Shown piece after piece: positions 36,097 to 46,151 of a stretch of DNA of 64,000 nt. Position numbers and translations under genes: made by a program. This stretch comes from Hymenobacter psoromatis (GTDB taxonomy: Bacteria; Bacteroidota; Bacteroidia; Cytophagales; Hymenobacteraceae). The stretch is from NCBI GenBank assembly GCA_001596155.1, contig CP014771.1, positions 2,728,001-2,792,000 of the forward strand, read 5' to 3'. Within the stretch, counting starts at the first letter, position 1. Each line of letters opens with the position of its first letter. The notes under the pieces are model-generated. The model worked only from the letters and a program-made list of their open reading frames with translations. It was not told where the DNA came from and made no database searches.

Positions 36097-37365
36097 TCAG
36101 GCCCGCGTGAGCTTTGGAAAAAAATAGGTCTTAATGCGCGGTTGAAGCACTTTTTCCAGCCAATAGCTGAGCACCAACGTCAGCACCAGAAGTAGCACGA
36201 TGCGAACCGTGAAGGTGAACCAAGTGCCCGAAAAGACGTGAATGTGGCTGAAAAGAAAGATTAGCGGAAAGTGTATCAGGTAGATAGCATACGACAGCGA
36301 ACCCAACTCAATCCCGATTTGAATCACCGCCTGCCCCAGGCGCTCTAGCCGGGAACTGCGCACGAAAAGACAAAAAAACGCGGCAAGTAAAAAGACCGTG
36401 GGTAGGCCATACGACCACCAGTCTAAGTTGCCACGCCACGCGTGTAGCACCACGTACGCAAGCTTAGGCAAAGCCAACAGCAAAAGCAAACCTTTGAGCA
36501 GCAACATTCTATACGGAATGTACTTGCCAATAAACACCAGCACGATAATTAGCGCTAACGGTATGGCGGCTAGGTCGTAAACCTCAACGCTTTGCTGCTC
36601 CCATCCTATACTGCTCGGGAAAGACATATGCACGAACCGGCGCATCAGTGTACTCAGCAGGTTGTATTGCTCACTGCAAAGAATGAAAAAGAGACAGCCC
36701 AGCAATATTTGGTCAGGTGCTTTGTCAGCTTCTGCGTGAGCCAGCCGTTGGCTCGCTAACAGGCCCAACACCCAGAATATTAACCCGTAGCAATAAGCCG
36801 AAATAATGGGCGTCTGCAACATGCCGTAGAGCGCGTAGTTGCCTATCCCAACTGCTAGGGAAACGATAATAACCCACAGTGGCTTTAGTTGAAAAGCAGA
36901 GATGCCAATGAACAGGAGATAATACAGCATCTCAAAATTCAAGGACCAGCCGGGCGGGTTAACATTGGGCACTACCCCTACCTGTAACAGCGCAAAATTA
37001 CCAAGTATCGCACTCAGGTTAAAGTGCTTAGGGCGCACTAATAGGGCAAATAGCAGCGTAATTATAAAGATAGGGTAGAGGCGAACTAGACGCTTCTTTA
37101 TATAATCACCACTCGTGGCCCAGGCAAGCGGCTTCTTATTACTGAGTCCAATAACGTAGCCTGAAAGTATAAAGAAGATGAGTACGCAAAAATGTCCGGA
37201 TGGCCCATAAGAAAGGGGATAATCACATGGGTAGGTCGGGTCCAGAAAGTACCCAAAAACCGAAATGTGGTGCCACACTACAAAAATGGCTGCAAACCCG
37301 CGCAGAGCCTCAATATCAAAATTGATTTTTCTAGAGTAATCTAGCTGTGAATACGCCAACATCAC
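36097..37365 (-). CDS. Acyltransferase 3 (OafA/NodX type) membrane protein
   Basis: This 422-aa integral membrane acyltransferase has about 10 helices. The N terminus carries the family motif FDIEALRGFAAIFVVWHHIS, with the conserved R-x-x-A and catalytic His. FILSGYVIGLSNKK and PLIFLFSHIHVFSGTW are further matches. These enzymes move acyl groups across the membrane to decorate polysaccharides. GC content is below that of the housekeeping genes, as in many EPS-associated genes. It is divergent in setting from the EPS operon and probably transcribed alone from an AT-rich upstream region (37366-37487). Confidence 0.9.
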   Translation of the reverse strand: MMLAYSQLDYSRKINFDIEALRGFAAIFVVWHHISVFGYFLDPTYPCDYPLSYGPSGHFCVLIFFILSGYVIGLSNKKPLAWATSGDYIKKRLVRLYPIFIITLLFALLVRPKHFNLSAILGNFALLQVGVVPNVNPPGWSLNFEMLYYLLFIGISAFQLKPLWVIIVSLAVGIGNYALYGMLQTPIISAYCYGLIFWVLGLLASQRLAHAEADKAPDQILLGCLFFILCSEQYNLLSTLMRRFVHMSFPSSIGWEQQSVEVYDLAAIPLALIIVLVFIGKYIPYRMLLLKGLLLLLALPKLAYVVLHAWRGNLDWWSYGLPTVFLLAAFFCLFVRSSRLERLGQAVIQIGIELGSLSYAIYLIHFPLIFLFSHIHVFSGTWFTFTVRIVLLLVLTLVLSYWLEKVLQPRIKTYFFPKLTRA

Positions 37366-37487
37366 AATAAAATTCCTTTCTGGTCGAAAAACATAGTTTT
37401 TTCTAAGAAGAATATATTTAATTAATTACCTAATATAAAACACAAGAGTACTATAGTAGTAAAGAAGCTATAGAATAATCAGTAAAG

Positions 37488-38438
37488 TTATAACAGATAC
37501 TTATTTAACCATGCTTTTACGGTGGATTTCATGCCACTTAGTAGTTCGCCTCTGGAAAAAGCCAGCTTAGCTGCTTGCTGAGCCTCATCTTTACGCACAG
37601 CTTGCCTCCAGGCAGCCGTAAATACTCGCACGCGCGCTAGGCGGTCAGGCAGCAGTTCAGAGGGAGCTAGAAGAGCCGGAGGATTGGCCAACAGCTTATC
37701 CATAACTGCTTTTTGGCGTTTTCCCCAATAATGAAACACATCCTGGCTGCTGGCAATTATCTGCGTTTGCGTTGGTAAGGCTAATGAAAAGGCTGCCTGC
37801 TCGGTTAAAATCCAGCGGCTTTCCGCGTAAAGTTCATCGTTAAGCGCAAGAATAGCTGGTAGGAGCGGGAGCGTTTCGGCAGCCAGGCCTACCACGCCGG
37901 AGTTCCACATCATCTGGTTGGGGCTAAAGGAATGGAGAGCGCCGGGCAACAGCTCAAATGAGCGGCTTCTAATAAGCTCGACGAATTTGCGCGGGTATTC
38001 GTCCTGCGGAGGTGAGAAGGAAGCCCAAGTCGTAATTGCTTGCTCGAAGGAATGCTCACACAGATGCATTACGCTGTACCCCGGCCGCAATTGACCTATC
38101 AGCGGTGCCGAAGGTGCCACAAAAAACGTGTCCGCATCACAAAAAAACAAGGCGTCGCCCGGTTGCTCGTGGGCTATCTGGTTGATAACGCTCACTTTTA
38201 TGCGGTGCACAAAGTTTTGCTCGCCCCGCATCTGCGCTAGGATATCAGGCGTTAGTAGCCGGTAGGCAACTGGCAAACCCTCCAAATGAGGCGTAAAAAA
38301 GGTGGGGCGGTCCGTGAAAACGATAGTCTGCACGGCGGCTCGGTCGCCGTCAAACCAGGCCCAGAAACTGAGTATCGCAAAAACTGCCCGCTTATACTCT
38401 ATCTCGCTGCCATAAGCGAGAATTAGTTGCCTTGTCAT
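37488..38438 (-). CDS. GT-A-type putative glycosyltransferase
   Basis: This 316-aa protein starts MTRQLILAYGSEIEYKRAVF and contains TIVFTDRPTFF and a clear D-x-D metal site in ALFFCDADTFFV (about residue 100). A later MMWNSGVVGL segment is similar in placement to the NSG motif of GT8 enzymes. There is no signal peptide or membrane helix. It is probably a nucleotide-sugar-dependent transferase, but the family number is not certain. A truncated paralogue with about 60% identical residues in the first 45 positions lies 1.2 kb upstream at 39593-39844. Confidence 0.75.
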   Translation of the reverse strand: MTRQLILAYGSEIEYKRAVFAILSFWAWFDGDRAAVQTIVFTDRPTFFTPHLEGLPVAYRLLTPDILAQMRGEQNFVHRIKVSVINQIAHEQPGDALFFCDADTFFVAPSAPLIGQLRPGYSVMHLCEHSFEQAITTWASFSPPQDEYPRKFVELIRSRSFELLPGALHSFSPNQMMWNSGVVGLAAETLPLLPAILALNDELYAESRWILTEQAAFSLALPTQTQIIASSQDVFHYWGKRQKAVMDKLLANPPALLAPSELLPDRLARVRVFTAAWRQAVRKDEAQQAAKLAFSRGELLSGMKSTVKAWLNKYLL

Positions 38439-38573
38439 ACGTACTACTCGTCTGTGAAGACCAAATAACTTCAGCTAGTCTACTAAGCTCAGCAATTTGC
38501 TACCATTTCAGCTTGCCAATGCAAGGTAGGGGTAATCCGTTCGCAGTAAGGTCGTGCACTAAAGTGGCTCCCC

Positions 38574-39455
38574 TTAGTAGCTGCCCGATTCAGCCGGAAC
38601 AGGCTCACGGAGAAGGGAGTCAACAAAATCTAAGATGCAACTATCTTGTTCATTATCAAATTTTCGGGCAAAAAGCTTGGGCGAATGTGCTAGAGCTGGG
38701 GCATCATTTATCGTTAGTATTTTGGGATTGGCCACCCCCGCGGACCAATCAATATACCGGTAATTTTCGTTGACAATACGCTCCCTGAAGGGCGAATTCA
38801 TCAAAATAGTAGCTATCACAAATTCGTCTGGGCCCCACGTGAAACGCCCGAAACGGCTAACCTCCGGATGCTCATCCATGAAGTTTACCAAGTACCGGGC
38901 ACCCTCCGCGCTTATTGTCCACCACGAGCCGTCGGCGCTGCCATATAGGGGGTAGGGCAAGGGGAACCGACGCTTTGGCAATACAGTATTCACTACACGC
39001 TGCAGCTGATACTGGCCTTTAAACTGGTAATACACCGAATGATACTGTTCTACCCGCTTGATTGCCCCAGACCACCAAGGCGACCCCTGAGGCTCGGCCG
39101 ACAGAAAGGATTGGCCTATATGTTGCGCTAAAAACTGGTGAATACTTTCTACTGGCTTAATAGGGTAGTCTTGCCCGCTGAGCAGGTTGATAAATTCATA
39201 GGATTGGCTTGAAGCCAGAATTTCCCTTACGCTTTGCACAATGGCTTCCACAAACCGAAAGGACGCCCAACGCGCCTGAAAACGTGCCTCGATAAAGTAC
39301 ACGCGAGGCAGACTGGCTAAGAAAGCGAATTCCTTCCAATCTGCCTTTCCATCCAAGTGAATATAGCAGTCTGAATTTTCGTGCCTTAAAGCGCCGAGCA
39401 GCCGTTTGACTTGCGCCGCACCTTTATGGACCATAATCAAATGTGCAATTCTCAT
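38574..39455 (-). CDS. GT14 core-2/I-branching N-acetylglucosaminyltransferase-like
   Basis: This 293-aa protein matches the bacterial beta-1,6-N-acetylglucosaminyltransferase (xylosyltransferase) group of GT14. MRIAHLIMVHKGAAQVKRLL, CYIHLDGKADW, FINLLSGQDYPIKP, SADGSWWTIS and RFTWGPDEFVIATILMNSPF are all typical. The GPDE/EE-type acid serves as the catalytic base in the family. An extra 20 codons exist upstream, but the ATG at 39455 is the family start. It lies between a putative transferase and a truncated copy of that same gene, which suggests a shuffled glycosyltransferase cassette. Confidence 0.88.
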   Translation of the reverse strand: MRIAHLIMVHKGAAQVKRLLGALRHENSDCYIHLDGKADWKEFAFLASLPRVYFIEARFQARWASFRFVEAIVQSVREILASSQSYEFINLLSGQDYPIKPVESIHQFLAQHIGQSFLSAEPQGSPWWSGAIKRVEQYHSVYYQFKGQYQLQRVVNTVLPKRRFPLPYPLYGSADGSWWTISAEGARYLVNFMDEHPEVSRFGRFTWGPDEFVIATILMNSPFRERIVNENYRYIDWSAGVANPKILTINDAPALAHSPKLFARKFDNEQDSCILDFVDSLLREPVPAESGSY

Positions 39456-39592
39456 AGCTAAAAGAAGCAGTGCGCAAGGGTAATGAGCTGCCGACGGGCA
39501 GCAGCGGTATAACACAATTTGGGCTACCTGGACGTAACAACCTTTTCAGCAAGTTACGGATGAAGGCAGTAGAAAGTTGATTTTTAGCTCTC

Positions 39593-39844
39593 TTAAAACA
39601 TATCTGCACGGCGTGCAAGTAGCGCAAATGCGGACGACTCGGGGGCACGATTAGAATCAGCCCATCTGGCATGGTTATTCCCGCGCCAGATGGGCTCGAC
39701 AAAAAATTCGGGGCGGTCAGTAAAGATTATCGTTTGGGCCCCAGACTGGTCACCTTCGTACCAGGCCCAAAAGCTAAGCGCGCAGAAAAGAATACGTTGC
39801 GGTTCCGTCTCGCGACCGTAACCAAGAATTAGGTGTCGTATCAT
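39593..39844 (-). pseudogene. Truncated paralogue of the 37488-38438 glycosyltransferase
   Basis: The first 55 of 83 residues (MIRHLILGYGRETEPQRIL, then ALSFWAWYEGDQSGAQTIIF, then TDRPEFF) align with the N terminus of the gene at 37488-38438. After WRGNNHARW the sequence loses all similarity and ends, so the D-x-D site and the rest are missing. It is a 5' remnant left by deletion or recombination. The region upstream of it (39850-40115) contains open but unrecognised frames that may be further debris. Confidence 0.75.
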
Positions 39845-40115
39845 AGCAGCTAACAGAATGTAAACTGAGTAAAGTTGTGTTTTAGCTTTGGCTGCACAGT
39901 GGCCTGCGCATTGCCACTTTTCACGCTTGTTGAGCCAGTCAAAATTCGTAGCGGCCGTACCCACCAGACAAGGCTTGCGACTGGCGAACCACACGAAAGC
40001 CCAGTAATATATGCCCTGGGTTTGCATACCGCGCCAGCAAGCGCACGGCTGCGTTGGTTGGTGAGGGGAAATTGGCCCAGCCCGCCAGTCACCGCGCCAA
40101 GGCCTTCCTACCCCC

Positions 40116-43100
40116 CTATTCTACCAGCAAGCGGCAGGAGCGGACGCCGGCGCGCACGATATACACGCCCCTCACCAGCCCGGCGGGCAGCACAAGTGGC
40201 GCGGTGCCCACCGCATCGGCAGTGGCGGTGGCCACTATCCGTCCGAGCGCATCGAGCACCTGAACAGGCACGTTAGGCACTGCGTTTTTGAGGAGTGTGT
40301 TGGCACTGGCCGGATTAGGAAATAGAACTAAGTTGCCACTACCCAACGCCAGCCTGACGGTGCGCACGGGCGAGTAGGTAGCGCTGCCATCGATATCAAC
40401 CTGCCGCAGCCGGTAGTAGAGCACGGCGCCGGGTAATTGGCCATCGATGAAGCTGTAGGAATGCGCCACGGTGCCGGTGCCGGCCGCCGCCACGGTGGCT
40501 AGGTGGGTGAAGGCCGCGCCGTCGGTACTGCGCTCGGCCTCAAACCGAGCACTGCTTTTTTCAGTGGCCGTGGACCAGGCCAGGCACACGGTGGCCTGGT
40601 CGGCACTCGGCTGGGCGGTGAAGGCAATGAGCTCGACTGGCAGGGGAGTAGCCACGGTGGTTTCATTGGAGCGGGCACCCTGGTTGAGGAGGCTAGCCGA
40701 TTGAGCCGCCACGCGGTAGTAGTAGGTAGTATTGCGCGCCAGGCCGGCTACGTCCAGGCTGGTTACCGGGGCCGCCACCGAGAAGGGCGAACCAGCGAGC
40801 GGCGTCACGAAATCGGCCGTAGTAGCCACCTCGACCAGGTAGCTGTCTGCCTGGCCCAGGCCCGACGCCTGCCAGGTAGCCGTGAAGCTCGTGGCGGCCA
40901 CGTTGGTGGCAGCAGTAGCGGTGGGCACTACGAGGGCATAACTGGCTACGTAATTTGAAGTAATACTGCTGCTGCTAAGGTCAAATCCGTTCAGGGTGCC
41001 GTCGTAGCTATTGACCAGTTCGTCGAGCGTAATCTGGCTGGTATTGTTGCTGGTCGGGGCACCCTGGTCAAAATTCAGGTACATGGCCAGGTCCGTCTGG
41101 GGTAGGGTCGGCAGCGTTTGCAGGTCGGCCATAATCTGGGTGATGCTGCGAGCCGTGCTCCAGATACGCAGCTCGTCGAGCCGGCCCCGCAGGTAGTTGC
41201 CGCCATAGGCCACGGTGGCCCCGATAGTCAGACTCTCCGAACTGGCCGCCGTAAAGGAACTGCTGCTGACCACATCAGCCACTCCATTCTCGTACAGGTC
41301 GAATCGATTGGCTGCCTTGTCCCACACAGCCGCCACGTGCGTCCAGCGATTGGTGGGCACGGTGCTGGTGCTGGCCACGCTGCGCGCAGCTATGGTGCCC
41401 AGGCCACCGGTCCACACTTCAGCAGTCAGCTTACCACTATTGAGATACAGGTTATAGTCGCCGCTTTTGCGAATCAGCGAGTTTACGGCGACCGTGCCGT
41501 CGTAATATACCCAGGCTTCGAGCGTAAAGGCCGAAGCACCTAGGTTACTTACGGCAGGGGTAGGGTTAGCAAATCCCACGTAGTCATCTACCCCATCAAA
41601 AGCCAGGGCGCTACCCGGCGCGGCGCGCACGAACAGGGCTATGCTGCTCGCCATGCCGGTGGCCGTGGTCAAGATAGTAGTACCCGCGTCGGGCGCGGCT
41701 GTTGGGACCTTAAAGGTGAGGCTGGTCGCGGTGTTGGCTGTGATGGTGGCGGTGGCATCTACGCCATTGACCACCAAGGAAGTGGTATTGGCCAGGTTAG
41801 CCCCCGTAACGGTTACGACCTGCCCGCGCCCGGCGGGCGACTGCGAAAAGCTACTGATAGCTGGCACCAGCGTGGGCGTCACGGCAAACCAGTCGGAACG
41901 CTCCGCGGCACTCAGCAGGCCACTATATACGGCTATGGCACCCATTTCGCCAGCCAGCGGATTCGTGCCATTCAGGTAGCCCCCCAACTCCATATCCACT
42001 ACCGGTGTGCTCCCTACCCAGGGTAAGCCGGGCAGGGTAGTGCGGTAAGTTTCCGTATCGTGGGCGTAGACTATCAACTCGTTAGTGGTTGCGTTGAAGG
42101 TGAGAATGCACCGCGTCAGGGGCGCCGTGCCCAAGTCGAGCGAGGTTACGAAGTTGCTACCCTTGTCGAAAACCTGTAGCTTGGTAGTGTTCTGAAACCA
42201 GATACTCAGGTCGCCGCCCACTGAAATTACTGAATTGAAGCCATTAGCCAGCAGCCGTATGTCCACCACTATAGAGGCATCTGAGTTAGCGGCCAAAGCA
42301 TCCGTTACGGTCATGCTTTGGCTGGGGCTGGGCGTGCCTGCGTTGTACTGGGCTACCTGCTGGCCATCGTCGGCTACAAGGCGGGGGCCGGCGTGGCCAG
42401 CGGTTACCACTGCATTGCGCGAGGCTCCGCTTTGGTCAAGTCGGCGCACAATCTCGCCGCTGCTGCCCGTCACGTAGTCGGCGGCGGTGGTGCCGTAGCG
42501 CACACGCAGCACTGCCGGGCCCGCAGGTGTGGGGATAGGTTCGGGAGCTGGCGCGGGTGCCGGCTGCCCGCTACCGGGCACCGCGATGCCTGGCAACATA
42601 AACGTAGCCGGAATGAGGCCCGTACGGGGACGGGAGTTGAAGCCATCAACTGCGCAGTGGGCCGGTATCTGGTTGCCCGGAGTGTTGAGATGCAGGCCAT
42701 CGGAGCAGTAGCCATACTGCGGGTCCATGCCAGTTTGCGTAACGTAGGGGCTGCTTTTTACATCAAGCAGCATATCGCAGAACGATGCCCAGTTGGCCCG
42801 GTACAGGTCGTTGATAGCGTCGATTTCGGCGTTGTACTGCGGGTCCTGAGTAGCGTAGCAGGTTACGACGGCCACCTTGACGCCCTTCGATTTCCAGTAC
42901 TGTGCCCAAGCCACCATCTTGCCATATACCTGCTGTGCCGGATTGGCCTGAAAAATCTGGTTCGTGGTTTCCTGCAACACAATCCACTCTTCGCCGTAGT
43001 TGCCGGTACCAAAGAGCGGTGCTACCTCCGTGTCGTCGCTCAGGCGCAGGTAGTCGATGGTCGCGCCGTTTTTGCTACGGTTTTGCCACACGTATCCGCT

Positions 43101-43646
43101 GCCTAGCAGGGCAGCGGCCTGGTCGGGCCACGCGCCGGTAGTGGAGCTGCCGATGGTGCTGGCGTTGCCCGTGGTAGTGGCCCCGTTGGCCTGCGAGTTG
43201 CCACGTACTACTATCAGCACCGGCCCCACCCTAAAACTGCCGCTGCTGGTGCCAATGCCATTAGGCGTTGTCACCAGCACCTGGCCCGTGGCCTGGCTGC
43301 TACTCAGCGTGGCCGTGAGCTGGGTATCCGAATTGACGGTGAAGGCCGCCACCGGACTACCCTGAATACTCACTGCCGTGGTGCCCGCGAAGCCACTACC
43401 CGTAATGACCACCGTGCCACCGGGGCTACCACTGGCGGGTGCAAAGCCACTAATAGCTGGCGCATTACCAAAGCTGCCCGTTCTGGTAGCTGCATTGGAA
43501 CTGTTGAGTGTCCGCGTGGCAGCAACTGGAGCGGCGTTTTTGGCTAATGCTGCCATCTGCCCCATTCCACCAAAAGCCAATACTACTACTAGGAAAATAA
43601 TAGTTATAAATCTTAAAACAAAGTATTTACTAATTATATTAAACAT
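40116..43646 (-). CDS. Large secreted esterase-like, LamG/TIG-domain protein with T9SS signal
   Basis: This protein has about 1176 aa counting from the Met at 43646 (an in-frame ATG at 43688 adds 14). A hydrophobic signal segment (FITIIFLVVVLAFGG) is followed by an IPT/TIG domain (ISGFAPASGSPGGTVVITG), then an SGNH/SASA-type esterase-like part with VVRGNSQANG (nucleophile block) and SDGLHLNTPGNQ (Asp-x-x-His block). Two concanavalin/LamG-type sandwiches, a second TIG domain (SFSQSPAGRGQVVTVTG), a fibronectin III domain and a T9SS sorting domain (NLVLFPNPASANTLL) follow. It may deacetylate a surface polysaccharide (inference). The GC content is normal for the genome. Confidence 0.8.
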   Translation of the reverse strand: MFNIISKYFVLRFITIIFLVVVLAFGGMGQMAALAKNAAPVAATRTLNSSNAATRTGSFGNAPAISGFAPASGSPGGTVVITGSGFAGTTAVSIQGSPVAAFTVNSDTQLTATLSSSQATGQVLVTTPNGIGTSSGSFRVGPVLIVVRGNSQANGATTTGNASTIGSSTTGAWPDQAAALLGSGYVWQNRSKNGATIDYLRLSDDTEVAPLFGTGNYGEEWIVLQETTNQIFQANPAQQVYGKMVAWAQYWKSKGVKVAVVTCYATQDPQYNAEIDAINDLYRANWASFCDMLLDVKSSPYVTQTGMDPQYGYCSDGLHLNTPGNQIPAHCAVDGFNSRPRTGLIPATFMLPGIAVPGSGQPAPAPAPEPIPTPAGPAVLRVRYGTTAADYVTGSSGEIVRRLDQSGASRNAVVTAGHAGPRLVADDGQQVAQYNAGTPSPSQSMTVTDALAANSDASIVVDIRLLANGFNSVISVGGDLSIWFQNTTKLQVFDKGSNFVTSLDLGTAPLTRCILTFNATTNELIVYAHDTETYRTTLPGLPWVGSTPVVDMELGGYLNGTNPLAGEMGAIAVYSGLLSAAERSDWFAVTPTLVPAISSFSQSPAGRGQVVTVTGANLANTTSLVVNGVDATATITANTATSLTFKVPTAAPDAGTTILTTATGMASSIALFVRAAPGSALAFDGVDDYVGFANPTPAVSNLGASAFTLEAWVYYDGTVAVNSLIRKSGDYNLYLNSGKLTAEVWTGGLGTIAARSVASTSTVPTNRWTHVAAVWDKAANRFDLYENGVADVVSSSSFTAASSESLTIGATVAYGGNYLRGRLDELRIWSTARSITQIMADLQTLPTLPQTDLAMYLNFDQGAPTSNNTSQITLDELVNSYDGTLNGFDLSSSSITSNYVASYALVVPTATAATNVAATSFTATWQASGLGQADSYLVEVATTADFVTPLAGSPFSVAAPVTSLDVAGLARNTTYYYRVAAQSASLLNQGARSNETTVATPLPVELIAFTAQPSADQATVCLAWSTATEKSSARFEAERSTDGAAFTHLATVAAAGTGTVAHSYSFIDGQLPGAVLYYRLRQVDIDGSATYSPVRTVRLALGSGNLVLFPNPASANTLLKNAVPNVPVQVLDALGRIVATATADAVGTAPLVLPAGLVRGVYIVRAGVRSCRLLVE

Positions 43647-44211
43647 AACGCTTTTGATTAAATGCAAAAACTCAACCTCAATACTCAAGTGTCTTTTATA
43701 AATAATGAGTAGCCAAAGACACCCCTAGCAAATATATGTCGTCCAATAACTTCACCAAACATGAACAAGTTAAATAATTTATAAAATCCAATTTTTACGT
43801 TTCAAATTACCAAATTTTGCTCATATTTTTTTCTAAAGTGCATTTTCTTACCGTAATAATATTTCGTAAATTATTATTTTTATCATAATTAGAGACAATA
43901 AAAAAACCAAGAATATTGGTTGATATCGAATTTATTCATGATTATTACTATTTTATTTTTATAGAAATTAAAATTTTTTTAGCACATCAACACGTACAAA
44001 AGGCAATAAAAGCATAATACCTAGCGACTCAAGCAAAAATACTTAAATCTCTAAGTATTACATTTTTATAGCAGATAAATGCTGTTAAGCGTCGCACTTA
44101 GCTATACTTGGCTGGATTTCAAGCGCAGAGCGTATTTTCTAATGGAAAAAATAGCGCCAGGGCCTTGAGTGCCCGATTGGAGGGTAGGGCGCGCCGCTAA
44201 AGCCTGTTATA
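43647..44211. other. AT-rich intergenic region left of the IS relics
   Basis: About 560 nt, very AT-rich from 43690 to 44100. It presumably holds the promoter of the large esterase-like gene. The last 110 nt (44100-44211) are GC-richer and may be leftover sequence of the decayed IS5 copy on the far side of the IS630 insertion. No gene was recognised. Confidence 0.45.
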
Positions 44212-45305
44212 CTCGTCACGAAGTGAGTTGCGCGTCGAGAATATGATAGCTGCGGGTTAGTAGGGACGCGAGGTCTTGCCCAAACTCGGGGAGCCGGGTA
44301 AAAAAGCTGTGTACAGCTTAGCGAAATTCGCCTTTGGTGCGGTAAAAAGTGGTGTTGATAATCTTCTGGCGCAGATACTTCCAGAAGCGCTCAATCAGAT
44401 TCAGATTGGGCGAGTAGGGCGGTAAAAAGACTTGCACAATCGGTTTATCGACTAGCCAGGCCCGCAATTCCTGGTTTTTGTAGTAGCGGGCGTTGTCACA
44501 GACCACGTAAATCCGCGCTTTATCGGGGTGAGCCGCCAGCAGCAGCTCGTATAAACATTTCGTGCTCTGCGCATTTACGCGGGCCGTTTCATCCAGCAGC
44601 ACCTGGGTCGGGCCGTAGGCATTCAGGGCCGCGTTCAGGTTCCCCCGCTCGCGGCCGCTGACGGTGAGCAAGGGTCGTTCTTCGCCCACGGCGCACCAGG
44701 CGCGGGTGCAGCGCGTGTGGTAGGTGGGATGGGCCGCGTCGGCATAGTAGAGGACAGCCTCACCTCGCGCGAGGTGGGCTCGAGCACGGCCAGTTTCTGC
44801 AAAAAGTCTTCCTGCGCCCCCGCATTGGCCTGGCAGGGCACGGGCGTGGTAAGCTTGTAGGTAAAGCCCAGCCGGTGCAAGAGCTCCGTCAGACCAGAAA
44901 CCGAATAGGCGACCCCGTATGTGGCGGCCACCCAGGCCTGAAACGCCTTTACCTCCGTGTAGAGCCGCGTATTGACCTCGTGGCAGAGGCCCGCGAGTTG
45001 GGCGCTGCGCAGCAGGCCCCAGTAGCCGGGCGCTCGTGGGCCAGATATTTGACTAGGCCCAGGTCGGTGAAGGCGCGCACGTAGCGATAGACTGTGGCCT
45101 TGTCCAAGCCCAAGTCGTCGGCAATATCGGACAACGGACGGCTCTTATCCACCAGCAGAATGACTGTCACTTTCACATAGCCCTCGTCGCGCCGTTATTT
45201 TTGCAACTGCCGCAGTTCGCGCCGTTCTACGTCTGTCAGGCTGAGCTTCATGCGGCAAGTTTAGCACTTTTTAACGACTACCTTCGCACCTCACTTCGTG
45301 ACGAG
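44212..45305 (-). mobile_element. Decayed IS630-type element flanked by TA
   Basis: The ends CTCGTCACGAAGTGAG (44212-44227) and CTCACTTCGTGACGAG (45290-45305) are perfect 16-bp inverted repeats. Each is bordered by TA (44210-44211 and 45306-45307), the TA target duplication expected of IS630/Tc1-mariner elements. Ends are intact, but the transposase inside is broken, so the element could be moved only by a related transposase in trans. Confidence 0.88.
44216..45251 (-). pseudogene. IS630-family transposase, multiply broken
   Basis: Reading from the ATG at 45251 (MKLSLTDVERRELRQLQK), an in-frame TAA at 45195-45197 follows, then an HTH (DIADDLGLDKATVYRYVRAF). A frameshift near 45030 leads to PGYWGLLRSAQLAGL and then VAATYGVAYSVSGLTELLHRLGF. 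A second frameshift near 44770 leads to AVLYYADAAHPTYHTRC. The DDE part then runs on, with CDNARYYKN, FLPPYSPNLNLIERFWKYLR and a further in-frame TAA at 44318-44320. The frame finally ends at 44216 inside the terminal repeat. With two stops and two frameshifts, no active transposase can be made. Confidence 0.85.
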
Positions 45306-46103
45306 TACATGCACTATTGGCATGTCTGGCGAGCATGATACAGGCGAAGACGACAAAATAGAGTTGCTGTAAGGTGTTGCTCAACCGCTCGTAATCGCGG
45401 GCCAGCCGTCGAAAACGACTGCACCAGGCAAAGCTGCGTTTGACCACCCAGCGGCGGGGCAGCAGCACGAAGCCGGTTTGCTCTTCAGGCTTGGTTATTA
45501 CCTGTAAATCAATGTCGTGTACGGCCGCCTCATACTCTGGGTCTTCACCCGTGTAGCCCTGGTCGCCAAAGCCAACCTCCACCGTTTGGCCCGTGATTTC
45601 CTGTACCTGCTGGCAGCGTTCGCCCACCTGTGCCCGCTCCTGTTCGTTGGCCGGGGTGATGCCCACGCGCAGCAGATAGCCCAGCGTATCGACGGCAAGG
45701 TGGGCCTTGCTACCCTTGCGCCGCTTCGCCCCGTCATAGCCCGCCCGGTGCCCGCTTTCGGGGGTGCTTTGCAGCGTGCGCCCGTCGAAGATGACCGCCG
45801 TGGGCGTGGCCGCCCGGCCCAGCAGCACCCGTTGCAATTCATTCAAATCATGTACAATAGATTCAAACACGCGGGCATCGCGCCAGCGGGTCCACTACTG
45901 GTACACCGCCGACCAGGGCGGCAGGTCGTGGGGCAGGTAGCGCCACTGACAGCCGGTGTGGCCTAAGTAGCGCAAGCCGTTGAACAAGGCCCGCAGCGGA
46001 TGTTCGCGCTGGGCGCGTCTTCGCACATCAGGCACAGGTAAGGGACCACAGAAGCCCATTCCTCATCCGAAACATCACTGGGGTAACTTCGCGTAAAGGT
46101 CAT
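45306..46103 (-). pseudogene. Degenerate IS5-family transposase, C terminus cut by IS630
   Basis: The frame starts at 46103 (MTFTRSYPSDVSDEEWA), an IS5 N-terminal DUF4096-type domain. A frameshift near 46015 moves it to EHPLRALFNGLRYLGHTG and CQWRYLPHDLPPWSAVYQ. A TAG at 45895-45897 replaces the expected Gln (VYQ-stop-W). The DDE domain ([57 protein letters not shown]) is otherwise well preserved to ACIMLARHA. The reading frame then runs straight into the inverted repeat of the IS630 element, so that element was inserted into its 3' end. Confidence 0.82.
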
Positions 46104-46125
46104 ACCCCAAATTTAACCCCAAGTG

Positions 46126-46151
46126 CAGCCCCGGCTCTAAAGCCGGGGCTG
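46126..46151 (-). terminator. Hairpin overlapping the end of the lipoprotein gene
   Basis: CAGCCCCGGCT (46126-46136) and AGCCGGGGCTG (46141-46151) form a perfect 11-bp stem with loop CTAA. The loop contains the TAG stop codon of the minus-strand lipoprotein gene. The following minus-strand sequence lacks a strong T run, so terminator function is probable but not certain. Confidence 0.55.

Noticed and set aside
39850..40092. 80-codon and overlapping frames upstream of the truncated paralogue
   Set aside because: Several open frames exist, but none shows a recognisable family; treated as debris of a rearranged region.
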